Source: Flavobacterium piscis (GTDB lineage Bacteria; Bacteroidota; Bacteroidia; Flavobacteriales; Flavobacteriaceae). Taken from it: 64,000 nt of DNA. The notes under the pieces were generated by a model. That model was not told where the DNA came from and searched no databases. It saw only the letters and a list, made by a program, of their open reading frames with translations. The translations under genes were made by a program, and so were the position numbers. Positions 16,408 through 25,204 of the stretch are shown here, piece after piece. The stretch spans positions 558,001-622,000 of the forward strand of contig NZ_LVEN01000046.1 in NCBI RefSeq assembly GCF_001686925.1, written 5' to 3'. Position 1 is the first letter of the stretch. Every line of letters begins with the position of its first letter.

Positions 16408-17952
16408 ATGAGATATAAATACTTCCAGATCGTGCTGTTGCTTTTTCTTCAGACGGGATTTTCTCAAAACAAAATCAACCTTTTTTCAGAAATCAATTAC
16501 AGTTCGATTCCCTCTGTTTCGTTAGACGATTATAAGTCGGTTCAGGAACGGGATAAAAAGTTCCAGAATCCTAATATTGCCTTAGGAATTGGTATTTCGG
16601 GCGGAGGTTCGAGAGCGCAGTTTTTTAGTATGGGAGTGCTTTTGGGATTAGAGGAAATTCAGGAAAATAATTTACAACGTAATTTCCTGAACGAAATCGA
16701 TTATTTCTCTACCGTTTCAGGAGGTTGTTTTTCTGCAGGATATTATCTGACGATTCTTAAAAACAAATTATTTTTTGACAATTGTTCTTTCAACGAATTT
16801 TACTTTTCTAAAGCCGATGCTTATAAGGATTACGTAGATAAATCGGCCAATATTTTATCTCTTTTAAACAATAGCCGAAACGAAAAAGGTGATAAAATAT
16901 CGATGACACAGCGCATAGATGCTGATATTTTGCAATACGATGCCACGAATCCTGATAATACAAATAAGTTTGGAACCCAAATGCTGCTGTCTGATTTTTT
17001 TGTTTCAAAGGACAGTAAAACGACTCCCACTTTGCCCATGTTCGTCGCCAACGGAACGGCTTTTAATAATGGCGAACGTATTCCGTTTATGCCGCATATC
17101 ATTCGGGGTTTAAACCTCAATTCTTCTTTGGCACCCAATAAAGCTGCTATTTCATTAAATGAAAATAAAATAAACGGTGGTTATGATTTTCCGCTTACTT
17201 ATGCCATTACGGCGAGTTCTGCTTTTCCGGGAGTTTTGCCAAAAGTAAAATTTGGCGTAAAAAACCAGGATAAAATATTGTGTATTGTTGATGGCGGCGC
17301 TTCGGATAATATGGGTTATAAAACTTTGGTAGAGTTGCTGCATAACGATACAAAAGTGAGTGATAAAAACAAGAAAGCACTTTTTATTGACTGCCTCGGA
17401 CAAGGAAAAAAAACGCCTTATATAACCGATGCCAAAATAAGATTGATTTCGTTGTTTGAAACCGCTTCTTTATATACGGTGCAGACTCGTTATATGACTT
17501 TTGATAAAGATGTGGAAAATACTTTTGAACGTTATAAAATACCAGTTTCGAATTATCAGATTATAGGTTTTACCACGATTAGGGATTATTTGGTAAAAAT
17601 GCAAAAAGATTATCCTTATGAAGATTTGGTTTTTGAATTAAAAAATACCAATGACGAAGCCAGTAGTTGGGTAAAATTATTTGACACTTTTAAGCAGGAA
17701 CTGATCATGAAGTTTGGCGAAGATTCGTTTAAAAAAGATAAAGACGGCGAAATAATTGTGGCAACTTTAAGCAAAGAAAAATTTAAAGCTTTATCTGCCA
17801 GACAAGTTTTGCTTTTATACGAATATGCCTCACACGTAGAAACCAAACTAAGGATTACGCCGGACGAAAGAGAGGTTTTGTTGCTTTCGGGACGTTTTGC
17901 TGCCTATTTAAAAACCAATGAATTAAGAGAATTATTGGTAGAACATAAGTAA
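16408..17952 (+). CDS. Exported patatin-like phospholipase
   Basis: A 514-residue patatin/cPLA2-type acyl hydrolase. A signal peptide (residues 1-20, ending GFSQ) sends it out of the cytoplasm. The oxyanion loop GGGSRA (residues 65-70) and the nucleophile elbow STVSGG with Ser104 are present; the usual first Gly of GxSxG is Thr-Val here, as in several distant members. The catalytic Asp is in IVDGGASDN (about residue 295). The expected reaction is release of fatty acids from phospholipids or other lipids. The region after about residue 330 has no recognised domain. It lacks the C-terminal beta-barrel of the PlpD/FplA autotransporters. The next gene starts 56 nt downstream. Confidence 0.85.
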   Translation: MRYKYFQIVLLLFLQTGFSQNKINLFSEINYSSIPSVSLDDYKSVQERDKKFQNPNIALGIGISGGGSRAQFFSMGVLLGLEEIQENNLQRNFLNEIDYFSTVSGGCFSAGYYLTILKNKLFFDNCSFNEFYFSKADAYKDYVDKSANILSLLNNSRNEKGDKISMTQRIDADILQYDATNPDNTNKFGTQMLLSDFFVSKDSKTTPTLPMFVANGTAFNNGERIPFMPHIIRGLNLNSSLAPNKAAISLNENKINGGYDFPLTYAITASSAFPGVLPKVKFGVKNQDKILCIVDGGASDNMGYKTLVELLHNDTKVSDKNKKALFIDCLGQGKKTPYITDAKIRLISLFETASLYTVQTRYMTFDKDVENTFERYKIPVSNYQIIGFTTIRDYLVKMQKDYPYEDLVFELKNTNDEASSWVKLFDTFKQELIMKFGEDSFKKDKDGEIIVATLSKEKFKALSARQVLLLYEYASHVETKLRITPDEREVLLLSGRFAAYLKTNELRELLVEHK

Positions 17953-18008
17953 TTTTGTCGAAATTTGATTTTCTATTTAATGCCTAAATTTTTTTGACAG
18001 AACGTTAT

Positions 18009-19418
18009 ATGAATAAAAAAATCGTTTTTGCCTTATTGTTTTTGCCCGTTTTTTTATCTGCACAGGAAAAAGGCAGCGATACATCTGATAATGTTTCAAG
18101 ATATTTTTATGATGATCATGTAGTTTCTGTCGAGATTTGGTACGGAAAAGATAAAAAACCGGACAGCACAAAAACGTATTATTCGAACGGAAAACTGAAT
18201 GAGATTTTCTTTTATGATGATCAGGGTCTTAAAGATTCAAATGCTTATCAGTACAACAAACAGGGCGAAAAACTCGTGACCTGGAATTTCTCGCACGGAA
18301 AACTGGTAAGCAGAACCGATCACAAATTGCCGTTTAATAAAGACAAAGAAGAAACGGTAAAAAAAGCCCTTAAATTAATGACCGAAATTAATATAAGAAC
18401 AAATTATAACCCAACAAAGGTGAATGATTTGTTCAATCGCGGTGTTTTAAGTATTAGTCTTGGTAATACAACTTTGGCGCTTGAGGATTTAAAAAAGGTC
18501 GAATATTCTGTAGATAAAGATCCTAAAAATAAAGATATTGTCCTGTCTGATTCTTTAGAAAAAAAGAGAGCGGTTTTTAGAAGTAAACTTTACGACCGAC
18601 TGGCTAATATTTATGCCTCACTCGAAATGGATAATTTTGCTTTTAATTATTGTTATAAGGCTATTCGTAATGCACCGGACGATTTGCGTATTTTGTACAA
18701 TTTTGCGATCTTATTACAGCGAAGAAAGTCTTATGATTTGGCTCGGTTTTATTTAGAAAAAATTGTAGCTAAAAAACCAGATCACGCACATGCACAATGG
18801 GCACTTGCCATATTATACAGCGATACTGGAGAATATCAAAAAGCAATGGAAAGCATTACTGTAGCTTTTAAAAATGAAAAAACCATCATTGACAAGAGTG
18901 TAGGATATGGAGGCCGGGATTTACGAACCACAAGAGGATTAATTTATCATAAACTGGGAGAATCAGAGAAAGGAATTGCCGATTTGAAATATGTTTTAGA
19001 TAGGGATAAAAACAATTCGTATGCGATGAAAAATCTGGGGATTATTTATCTCGATCAACTCCAATACAAAGAAGCCTGCGAATTGTTCAAAAAAGCAGAT
19101 GAGCTTAATTATACACTTGTTTATGATGAGGTAGATTTACCATCATTATTAGAAAGTGCTTGTAATAACGTTCAGCCCGAAGTTACAGCACTTAAAAAGC
19201 CTTTTGTTTATCCTAATCCGGCTCAAACAACAATTTCTATTGAAAATTTAAAAACTAAAAACTTCGATTTTGAGTTTTTTGATTTCGAATCGAAAAGTGC
19301 TTTAAAAGGTAAAACCAGCGACGGAACGATAAATGTTATCGCATTAACTCCAGGATTTTATATTTTGAAAGTTACAATTGAAGATGTTGTTGAAACGTTT
19401 AAGGTGATTAAAGAATAA
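18009..19418 (+). CDS. TPR protein with MORN-like N-terminus and T9SS sorting domain
   Basis: A 469-residue exported protein. The signal peptide is MNKKIVFALLFLPVFLSAQ. Residues about 35-105 resemble MORN-type repeats (YYSNGKLNEIFFYDDQG, then a second copy ending SHGKLVSR). Residues about 130-370 hold TPR repeats (for example YASLEMDNFAFNYCYKAI and LARFYLEKIVAKKPDHA). The last about 70 residues form a type A T9SS sorting domain (VYPNPAQTTISIEN...GFYILKV...), so the protein is probably secreted or surface-attached through the type IX system. The start is the ATG at 18009; a TTG 15 nt upstream is less likely. It is perhaps co-transcribed with the patatin-like gene. Confidence 0.88.
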   Translation: MNKKIVFALLFLPVFLSAQEKGSDTSDNVSRYFYDDHVVSVEIWYGKDKKPDSTKTYYSNGKLNEIFFYDDQGLKDSNAYQYNKQGEKLVTWNFSHGKLVSRTDHKLPFNKDKEETVKKALKLMTEINIRTNYNPTKVNDLFNRGVLSISLGNTTLALEDLKKVEYSVDKDPKNKDIVLSDSLEKKRAVFRSKLYDRLANIYASLEMDNFAFNYCYKAIRNAPDDLRILYNFAILLQRRKSYDLARFYLEKIVAKKPDHAHAQWALAILYSDTGEYQKAMESITVAFKNEKTIIDKSVGYGGRDLRTTRGLIYHKLGESEKGIADLKYVLDRDKNNSYAMKNLGIIYLDQLQYKEACELFKKADELNYTLVYDEVDLPSLLESACNNVQPEVTALKKPFVYPNPAQTTISIENLKTKNFDFEFFDFESKSALKGKTSDGTINVIALTPGFYILKVTIEDVVETFKVIKE

Positions 19419-19780
19419 ATCAAATGAATCAAAATAGAGCTTCAGAGAGGCGTCATTTTTATAGAAAACGATATTGATTTTGTCTTAAAGTTCCATCGGA
19501 GCGGTATATTCATCTGTAAAAGATGTCACCCCAGTAGGGTTCTGGATTCAATTGAATTTTCTATTTCTATAAATATTTCGCGCCGCAGGGTTTGTGTTCT
19601 ATTAAAAATATAAAACTTCGATTTATTTAAAATCTTTGCGCATCTCTGCGTAACCCTTCGTGCATCTCCGTGTAATAACCCCCGAAATAACTTTAGAATC
19701 AACTTTGTCGTGATCTTATAAAACATTTCCTTAAATTTGCTTCCGTTATAAAAAAATACAATAGTTATAAAAATCAAGCT
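19419..19780. repeat. 362-base gap with degenerate repeat words
   Basis: No gene is visible. The interval contains AATCTTTGCGCATCTCTGCG and CTTCGTGCATCTCCGTG (19631-19672), two diverged copies of a dispersed repeat word, and a short GTCACCCCAGTAGGGTTCTGG block near 19526. The serS promoter element lies at its right end. Confidence 0.4.
19732..19739 (+). promoter_or_regulatory. -7 promoter element of serS
   Basis: TAAATTTG matches TAnnTTTG and lies 41 nt before the serS start. A TTTG lies at 19704-19707, but the spacing of 24 nt is longer than usual. Confidence 0.45.
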
Positions 19781-21052
19781 ATGTTACAAATCGCATTTAT
19801 TAGAGAGAATCAGGAGAAAGTAATCAAGGCTTTAGCAAAACGAAATATCGATGCTAAAAGCGTTGTTGAAGAAGTCGTGCAATTAGACGAAAACCGTCGT
19901 GCAACACAAGTTGAATTAGACAACACTTTATCTGAATCTAATAAATTATCCAAAGATATAGGGGAGTTGATGAAAGCGGGAGAGAAAGCTAAAGCGGCAA
20001 TCTTAAAAGAAAAAACGGTTTCATTAAAAGAAAAAAGTAAAGAATTAGGCGAAAAAGCAGAAGCTTTGGCAACCGAATTAACCAATTTATTATACACTTT
20101 ACCCAATCTTCCGGCTGATATTGTTCCTGAAGGAAAAACTCCGGACGATAACTTAAATGTTTTCCAGGAAGGCGATATTCCCGTTCTTCATGAAGGTGCA
20201 CAGCCTCACTGGGAATTGGTAAAAAAATACGATATCATCGATTTTGAATTGGGTGTAAAAATTGCCGGTGCTGGTTTTCCTGTTTATAAAGGAAAAGGAG
20301 CTCGTTTGCAACGTGCCTTAATCAATTATTTTTTAGATAAAAATACCGCTGCAGGATATAATGAAGTTCAGGTGCCGCATTTGGTAAACGAGGCTTCAGG
20401 TTACGGAACAGGACAATTACCAGATAAAGAAGGGCAAATGTATCACTCAACAATTGATGATTTATATTTGATTCCAACGGCTGAGGTTCCGGTTACGAAT
20501 TTGTTTCGCGATGTTTTATTGAGCGAAACAGAATTACCAGTTTTATACACAGCATATACACCATGTTTCCGTCGTGAAGCAGGTTCTTACGGAGCGCACG
20601 TGCGCGGATTAAACCGTTTGCACCAATTTGATAAAGTAGAAATTGTACGTGTAGAACATCCTGATAAGTCTTACGAAGCACTTGACGGAATGGTAGAACA
20701 TGTAAAAGATATTTTGAAAGAATTGAAATTGCCATACAGAGTTTTACGTTTATGTGGTGGCGATATGGGTTTCACATCGGCTTTAACTTATGATTTTGAA
20801 GTTTTTTCTACAGCGCAGGATCGTTGGTTAGAGATCAGTTCAGTTTCTAACTTCGAAACTTTTCAGGCCAATCGTTTGAAATTGCGTTTCAAAGACAAAG
20901 ACGGAAAAAACCAATTGGCACACACGCTTAACGGAAGTTCATTGGCTTTGCCAAGAGTTTTGGCAGGAATATTAGAAAATTACCAAACTCCGGAAGGAAT
21001 CGTAATTCCAGAAATTTTACGCCCTTACTGCGGATTTGATATTATAAATTAA
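19781..21052 (+). CDS. serS: Seryl-tRNA synthetase
   Basis: Charges tRNA-Ser, and supplies Ser-tRNA for selenocysteine in species that use it. The 423 residues show the N-terminal tRNA-binding coiled coil (about residues 30-105) and a class II catalytic core. Motif 2 is PCFRREAGSYG with HQFDKVE (residues 261-287). Motif 3 is near the end, NGSSLALPRVLAGILEN. TAEVPVTN (residues 233-240) binds serine. Length and order are normal. lgt follows 90 nt downstream after a palindromic repeat. Confidence 0.98.
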   Translation: MLQIAFIRENQEKVIKALAKRNIDAKSVVEEVVQLDENRRATQVELDNTLSESNKLSKDIGELMKAGEKAKAAILKEKTVSLKEKSKELGEKAEALATELTNLLYTLPNLPADIVPEGKTPDDNLNVFQEGDIPVLHEGAQPHWELVKKYDIIDFELGVKIAGAGFPVYKGKGARLQRALINYFLDKNTAAGYNEVQVPHLVNEASGYGTGQLPDKEGQMYHSTIDDLYLIPTAEVPVTNLFRDVLLSETELPVLYTAYTPCFRREAGSYGAHVRGLNRLHQFDKVEIVRVEHPDKSYEALDGMVEHVKDILKELKLPYRVLRLCGGDMGFTSALTYDFEVFSTAQDRWLEISSVSNFETFQANRLKLRFKDKDGKNQLAHTLNGSSLALPRVLAGILENYQTPEGIVIPEILRPYCGFDIIN

Positions 21053-21067
21053 GATTAAAATAAGTGT

Positions 21068-21120
21068 ACAGTCGCAGTGACAGTTTACAGTTTTTGACTG
21101 TGACTGTAAACTGCGACTGA
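21068..21120. repeat. Palindrome built from CAGT/ACTG words
   Basis: CAGTCGCAG (21069-21077) pairs with CTGCGACTG (21111-21119), and inside this CAGTTTACAGT pairs with ACTGTAAACTG. The loop is TTTTG. The element could act as the serS-lgt transcript hairpin. The same words recur in the 58-bp tandem repeat after lgt. Confidence 0.65.
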
Positions 21121-21142
21121 ATGCTTTAATAAAGAACCTATT

Positions 21143-21961
21143 ATGAGTAACGGAATTTTAAATTGGAATGTAGATCCGGTTATTGTCATGATAACGGATA
21201 GTTTTCCTTTAAAATATTATGGTGCTCTTTTTGCCATCGGACTTTTACTGGGATATTATATCGTAAGAAGTATTTATAAAAAAGAACATCTTTCGCTGGA
21301 TAATCTGGATAGTTTATTGGTTTATGTAATTGTTGGAACCATTTTAGGCGCGCGATTAGGGCATTGTTTCTTTTATGAACCGTCTTATTTTTTGCAGCAT
21401 CCCATAGAAATTCTTTTACCTATTCAGAAAGTAGCAGGAGTTTATAAATTTGTAGGTTATCAGGGTCTGGCCAGTCACGGAGGATCGATTGGTGTTTTGA
21501 TCGCAATGATTTTATATTGCCGAAAATACAATGTTAAGTTCTTATGGATTTTAGATAAAATGGCGATTGGAGTTCCGGTTACAGGGGCTTTTATCAGGTT
21601 CGGTAATTTTATGAATTCTGAAATCTACGGAAAACCAACGAACGGAAATTGGGGAGTTGTTTTTCAAAGAGATGATATGATCCCGAGACATCCTACACAG
21701 TTGTATGAAGCATTTGCCTATTTATTAATTTTTGGTATTGTACTTTATTTGTACAAAACAGAAAAGTTTAAAAATGCAGACGGGTTTATCTTTGGATGTT
21801 TCTTAACTTTAATGTTTGTAGCCCGATTTATAATCGAATTTTTCAAGGAGAATCAAGAAGCTTTCGAGAATGATATGATTATTAATATGGGACAAGTGTT
21901 AAGTATTCCTTTTATTTTAATAGGTATCACCTTGATGATTTGGAAATCGAAGAAGGTTTAG
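21143..21961 (+). CDS. lgt: Prolipoprotein diacylglyceryl transferase
   Basis: Inner-membrane enzyme that transfers diacylglycerol from phosphatidylglycerol to the lipobox cysteine, the first step of lipoprotein maturation. The 272 residues contain seven hydrophobic helices. The Lgt signature RFGNFMNSEIYG (residues 152-163), the His in ASHGGSIG (residue 112), RHPTQLYEA and the RFIIEFFKE helix are all present. It is the modifying enzyme for the many lipoproteins coded in this window. Confidence 0.97.
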   Translation: MSNGILNWNVDPVIVMITDSFPLKYYGALFAIGLLLGYYIVRSIYKKEHLSLDNLDSLLVYVIVGTILGARLGHCFFYEPSYFLQHPIEILLPIQKVAGVYKFVGYQGLASHGGSIGVLIAMILYCRKYNVKFLWILDKMAIGVPVTGAFIRFGNFMNSEIYGKPTNGNWGVVFQRDDMIPRHPTQLYEAFAYLLIFGIVLYLYKTEKFKNADGFIFGCFLTLMFVARFIIEFFKENQEAFENDMIINMGQVLSIPFILIGITLMIWKSKKV

Positions 21962-21970
21962 GGTGCAGTC

Positions 21971-22128
21971 GCAGTTTACAGTGAATTGCACTAATGTTGA
22001 GACCGAAATCTAGTTTACAGTCACAGGCGCAGTTTACAGTGAATTGCACTAATATTGAGACCGAAATCTAGTTTATAGTCACAGTCGCAGTTTACAGTGA
22101 ATTGGACTAATGTTGAGACCGAAAACTG
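21971..22128. repeat. Tandem repeat, three copies, 58-bp period
   Basis: Copies begin with GCAGTTTACAGTGAATTG at 21971, 22029 and 22087. Each contains ACTAATRTTGAGACCGAAA. Copies 1 and 2 differ at about three positions, and copy 3 diverges at its right end. From 22128 to 22175 the sequence decays into short AAACTGAGACTG words up to the next start codon. There is no ORF. The unit is too uniform, without spacers, to be a CRISPR array. Confidence 0.85.
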
Positions 22129-22183
22129 AAAACTGAGACTGAAAACTGAGACCGAGACTGTAAACTGAAAAAAAGACTGAATT

Positions 22184-23965
22184 ATGAAAAACATCTTTAT
22201 TTATATCGTTTTATTATGGTCGGGTTTTGCATTTTCACAAAATGAGCAACTGGCGCAATATTACTACGATAAAGGTGATTTCGAAAAAGCTAAAATTAGT
22301 TATGAAGAGCTGCTGAAAATTTCGCCATCTAATACCCAATATTTTTTAAGAACGATCGATTGTTATCAGCAATTGCAACAGTTTGATCTGGCTCAAAAAG
22401 TGATTCAGGATCGCTATAACAGATACAAACAAGGCGTTTTTTTAGTAGAATTAGGATATAATTTTCAATTGCAAAAAAATGAGGCTAAAGCCAACGGTTA
22501 CTACGAGCAGGCAATCGAAAAAATAAAAACAAGTCCTAATGATGTTTACGGAATTGGTAATTCTTTCGAGAAAAAAGTATTGCTGGAATATGCCTTAAAA
22601 GCGTATCAAACCGCAATGCAGATACAGCCAAATTATAATTTCAATTTCCAGATTGGGATGTTGTACGGTCAGTTAGGAAAGACCGATCAGATGATCGAAC
22701 TTTTATTGACAGAATCATACAATAGTCCTCAAAACGCCAATTTAATTCAGACGCAATTATCCCGTTTCATGAATGGCGAAACAGATAATACGGCTTTTAA
22801 AGATGCCATGCGTAAAGCATTAATTCTTAGAACGCAAAAAGACCAGGATGTATTCTGGAATCATTACCTGAGTTGGTTTTATGTACAGCAAAAAGAATTT
22901 GGTAAAGCCTTTATACAGGAAAAAGCCATTTACAAACGCGAACCTGAATCGCTTTCGAGTATTGTTAATTTAAGTCAGTTTGCTTTGAATGAAGATGACA
23001 CCGAGACCGCTACAGAGATTCTGAATTTTATTCTTTTAAATACCAAAGATTTAGACTTATTGATTCAGACCAATTCGTATTTAATGCAAATTAAAATCGA
23101 GAAAGCACAGGAAAAAGACTATCCAATTATCAATACAGAGTTACAACAATTGCTTGCAACCTATGAAATAACTCCTTTTACCTTATCTTTGCAAATAATT
23201 CAGGCGCATTTCCTGGCTTTTAATCTTAAAAAGACTGAAGAAGGGAAGGCAATCGTTAAAAAAGCATTAGAATTAAACTTGAATGATTATCAAAAAGCAG
23301 ATGCGAAGATGGAGTTGGCTGACATCTTGCTTTTAGAAGAAAAGTTCAATCAGGCGTTGATTTATTATTCGCAAATTCAATTGGATTTAAAGAATGATAT
23401 CATGGCGCACGAAGCCAGTTTAAAAGCGGCAAAAACAAGTTATTACAAAGGCGACTTTGAGTGGGCTTTGAAGCAATTTAAAGAGCTGAAAGCAGCAAAC
23501 ACACAATTGATTGCCAATGATGCTCTGGAATATTTTTTATTGATTAATGATAATACCGTTGCTGATTCGACACAAACGGCATTAAAACAATTCGCAAAAG
23601 GTGATTTTTTAATTTATCAGAATAAAAAAACCGAAGCAATTGCTCAGTTTCAGAGTATTTTAAAAAGCTTTAAAGGGCAAGAAATAGAAGCTGTAACATT
23701 GTTGCGGTTAGGTAAAATTTATGAAAGTCAAAAAGATTTTAATTCGGCTTTAAGCCAATACCAACAAATCATTGACAATCATAGTGACGGAATTTATGTA
23801 GATGAAGCACTGTTTTTTTCGGCAGAAATTTACAATGACGAATTGAAAAATACAGAAAAAGCAAAACCTTTGTATGAAAAGGTAATTTTTAATCATCAGG
23901 ACAGTATTTACTTTGTTGATGCCAGAAAAAAATACCGAGAGTTAAGAGGAGACAAGAATTTATAA
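22184..23965 (+). CDS. Exported TPR-repeat protein
   Basis: A 593-residue protein with a signal peptide (MKNIFIYIVLLWSGFAFSQ) and tetratricopeptide repeats over almost its whole length, the first at about residues 22-90 (YYDKGDFEKAKISYEELLKISP). The C-terminal third has the YbgF/BamD-like pattern (EAVTLLRLGKIYESQKDFNSA...). It is predicted to be periplasmic and to scaffold an envelope complex. In Bacteroidota such a gene often sits with DUF4286 and rsmA, as here. There is no T9SS tail and no lipobox. Confidence 0.85.
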   Translation: MKNIFIYIVLLWSGFAFSQNEQLAQYYYDKGDFEKAKISYEELLKISPSNTQYFLRTIDCYQQLQQFDLAQKVIQDRYNRYKQGVFLVELGYNFQLQKNEAKANGYYEQAIEKIKTSPNDVYGIGNSFEKKVLLEYALKAYQTAMQIQPNYNFNFQIGMLYGQLGKTDQMIELLLTESYNSPQNANLIQTQLSRFMNGETDNTAFKDAMRKALILRTQKDQDVFWNHYLSWFYVQQKEFGKAFIQEKAIYKREPESLSSIVNLSQFALNEDDTETATEILNFILLNTKDLDLLIQTNSYLMQIKIEKAQEKDYPIINTELQQLLATYEITPFTLSLQIIQAHFLAFNLKKTEEGKAIVKKALELNLNDYQKADAKMELADILLLEEKFNQALIYYSQIQLDLKNDIMAHEASLKAAKTSYYKGDFEWALKQFKELKAANTQLIANDALEYFLLINDNTVADSTQTALKQFAKGDFLIYQNKKTEAIAQFQSILKSFKGQEIEAVTLLRLGKIYESQKDFNSALSQYQQIIDNHSDGIYVDEALFFSAEIYNDELKNTEKAKPLYEKVIFNHQDSIYFVDARKKYRELRGDKNL

Positions 23966-23982
23966 AATAGATCTTTAGATTG

Positions 23983-24029
23983 TTAGACTACTTAGATTTT
24001 TAGACTTTTCTAAAATCTAAGTAGTCTAA
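23983..24029. repeat. Perfect 18-bp inverted repeat of TTAGACTACTTAGATTTT
   Basis: Arms at 23983-24000 and 24012-24029 with an 11-nt loop. It lies 18 nt past the TPR stop codon and fills most of the gap to the DUF4286 gene. The stem may terminate or stabilise the TPR transcript. The words (TAGACT, AATCTAA) continue into the flank as a low-complexity stretch up to the next ATG. Confidence 0.7.
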
Positions 24030-24057
24030 TGTCTAAGAAGTCCAAAATCTAAAAAAA

Positions 24058-24369
24058 ATGATTATATACAACGTTACCACAAATATACACGAGAGCGTTC
24101 ATGACCAATGGTTAAAATGGATGCAGGAAAAACACATACCGGAAATTCTGGCTACCAATAAATTTTCTTCGGCAAGAATTGTTAGGGTTTTGATAGAAGA
24201 AGAAATGGGTGGAATTACGTATTCTGTTCAATATGTTACCGATAGTAAAGAAACTTTAGATCAATATTATATCGAAGACGAACCAAAATTTCATCAGGAA
24301 GCCTTGTCTTTATTTGCTGATAAAATGCTTTCTTTCAGAACAGAATTGGAAGTGATTTCGGAGCATTAA
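24058..24369 (+). CDS. DUF4286 family protein
   Basis: A 103-residue small alpha/beta protein typical of Bacteroidota (DUF4286). It has the features MIIYNVTTNI, HDQWLKWMQEKHIPE and a final helix (FHQEALSLFADKMLSFRTELEV). The fold is likely a dimeric ferredoxin-like barrel, as in related stress or oxygenase-like families, but no catalytic residue is known. It lies between the TPR gene and rsmA, a common arrangement in this phylum. Confidence 0.85.
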   Translation: MIIYNVTTNIHESVHDQWLKWMQEKHIPEILATNKFSSARIVRVLIEEEMGGITYSVQYVTDSKETLDQYYIEDEPKFHQEALSLFADKMLSFRTELEVISEH

Positions 24370-24418
24370 AATCTAAAATGTTAGTCTCGGTTTTCAGTCT
24401 CAGTAAAAATAGAAAATT

Positions 24419-24604
24419 ATGGAAATTAGATTTCAAACTAAAGAAGAAAGTAATAAACAACAGCAAGAGGATTTTTTGAAGTTGTCTAAAGTTGAAAGAT
24501 TTTATAGTTTTTTACGTTTAAGTGAGAGAATAAGCAGATTTCCTGTGAAGAATAAAGTAGACAAAAACAAAGACAATTTTATAATTGTTATAAAATCAAA
24601 ATAG
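24419..24604 (+). CDS. Small protein preceding a nucleotidyltransferase
   Basis: A 61-residue charged protein (MEIRFQTKEESNKQQQE...) that I do not recognise. It ends 1 nt before the nucleotidyltransferase gene. The two are likely translationally coupled. The size and tight pairing suggest an antitoxin or accessory subunit, but the sequence has no known antitoxin motif. It has a central helix (FYSFLRLSERISRF) and a basic tail. Confidence 0.6.
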   Translation: MEIRFQTKEESNKQQQEDFLKLSKVERFYSFLRLSERISRFPVKNKVDKNKDNFIIVIKSK

Positions 24605-24605
24605 A

Positions 24606-25082
24606 ATGTCAAAGCTTTGGGATCAGAATATTGATGAATTTATTGCATTAGCTGCCAAACATAATGTCCGAATGCTTATGGTGGGTGGTGGAGCTGTAAA
24701 TTTTCATGGATATCAGAGACACTCAGCAGATGTAGATTTTTGGATAGAAACGACCGATGAAAATTTTAAGAAGTTGGTGCTTGTTTTTAATGAGATGGGA
24801 TATGAAATTGATGATTTTCCTGAAAATGTAAAACAACAACAACAAAATATATCAATAAAATTTTCTCCTGTTGATTTAGATTTGGAATTGATAACTAAAT
24901 TTTCGGTAAACAAAACTTTTGAAGAGGCTTATAATGATAGTGAGGAAATAACAGTTAATGGCAAAACATTTTTAAAATGGAATGTACTGTCTTTAGAGGA
25001 TTTGATCACAAGTAAAATTAAAGCAAATAGAGTAAAGGATTTATTAGATATTCAACAGTTACGAGAAATTAATAAAAAATAA
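24606..25082 (+). CDS. Nucleotidyltransferase-fold protein (AbiEii/DUF6036-like)
   Basis: A 158-residue minimal nucleotidyltransferase. The active-site pattern is GGGAVNFHG followed by HSADVDFWIE (about residues 27-48): a Gly-rich strand and the D-x-D metal pair. Later VDLDLELIT supplies the third acidic strand, and a Lys-rich helix (LEDLITSKIKANRVKDLLD) follows. Related proteins occur as the toxin or nucleotidyltransferase half of toxin-antitoxin pairs (AbiE-like) or as antibiotic nucleotidyltransferases. The preceding 61-residue gene is the candidate partner. The role is inferred. Confidence 0.75.
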   Translation: MSKLWDQNIDEFIALAAKHNVRMLMVGGGAVNFHGYQRHSADVDFWIETTDENFKKLVLVFNEMGYEIDDFPENVKQQQQNISIKFSPVDLDLELITKFSVNKTFEEAYNDSEEITVNGKTFLKWNVLSLEDLITSKIKANRVKDLLDIQQLREINKK

Positions 25083-25196
25083 AACTTTGTGACTTAGCGC
25101 CTTTGTGGCAAATCTCACAAAACAGAAATAAAAAATAAAACTTTGTGTATTAGCGCCTTCGTGGCAAAAATACCTTAGTGCCTTCGCGGCAAATAA
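25083..25196. repeat. Three diverged copies of a CTTTGTG..TTAGCGCCTT..GTGGCAAA word
   Basis: Copies start near 25083, 25138 and 25172 and lie directly upstream of rsmA. Each has the core TTAGYGCCTTYGYGGCAAA. The words match those in the 6577-6858 and 47355-47598 blocks. There is no gene in the interval. Confidence 0.7.
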
Positions 25197-25204
25197 AAAA
25201 GAAA

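Noticed and set aside
21971..22128. Repeat array resembling a CRISPR
   Set aside because: The 58-bp units follow each other without unique spacers, and no cas gene is nearby.
24606..25082. Aminoglycoside nucleotidyltransferase (resistance gene)
   Set aside because: The protein is too short and lacks the C-terminal antibiotic-binding region; the AbiEii/DUF6036 type fits better.
25178..25204. GTG start 27 nt upstream of rsmA
   Set aside because: It lies in a dispersed repeat copy; the family starts at MEKVKAKKHLGQHFL.
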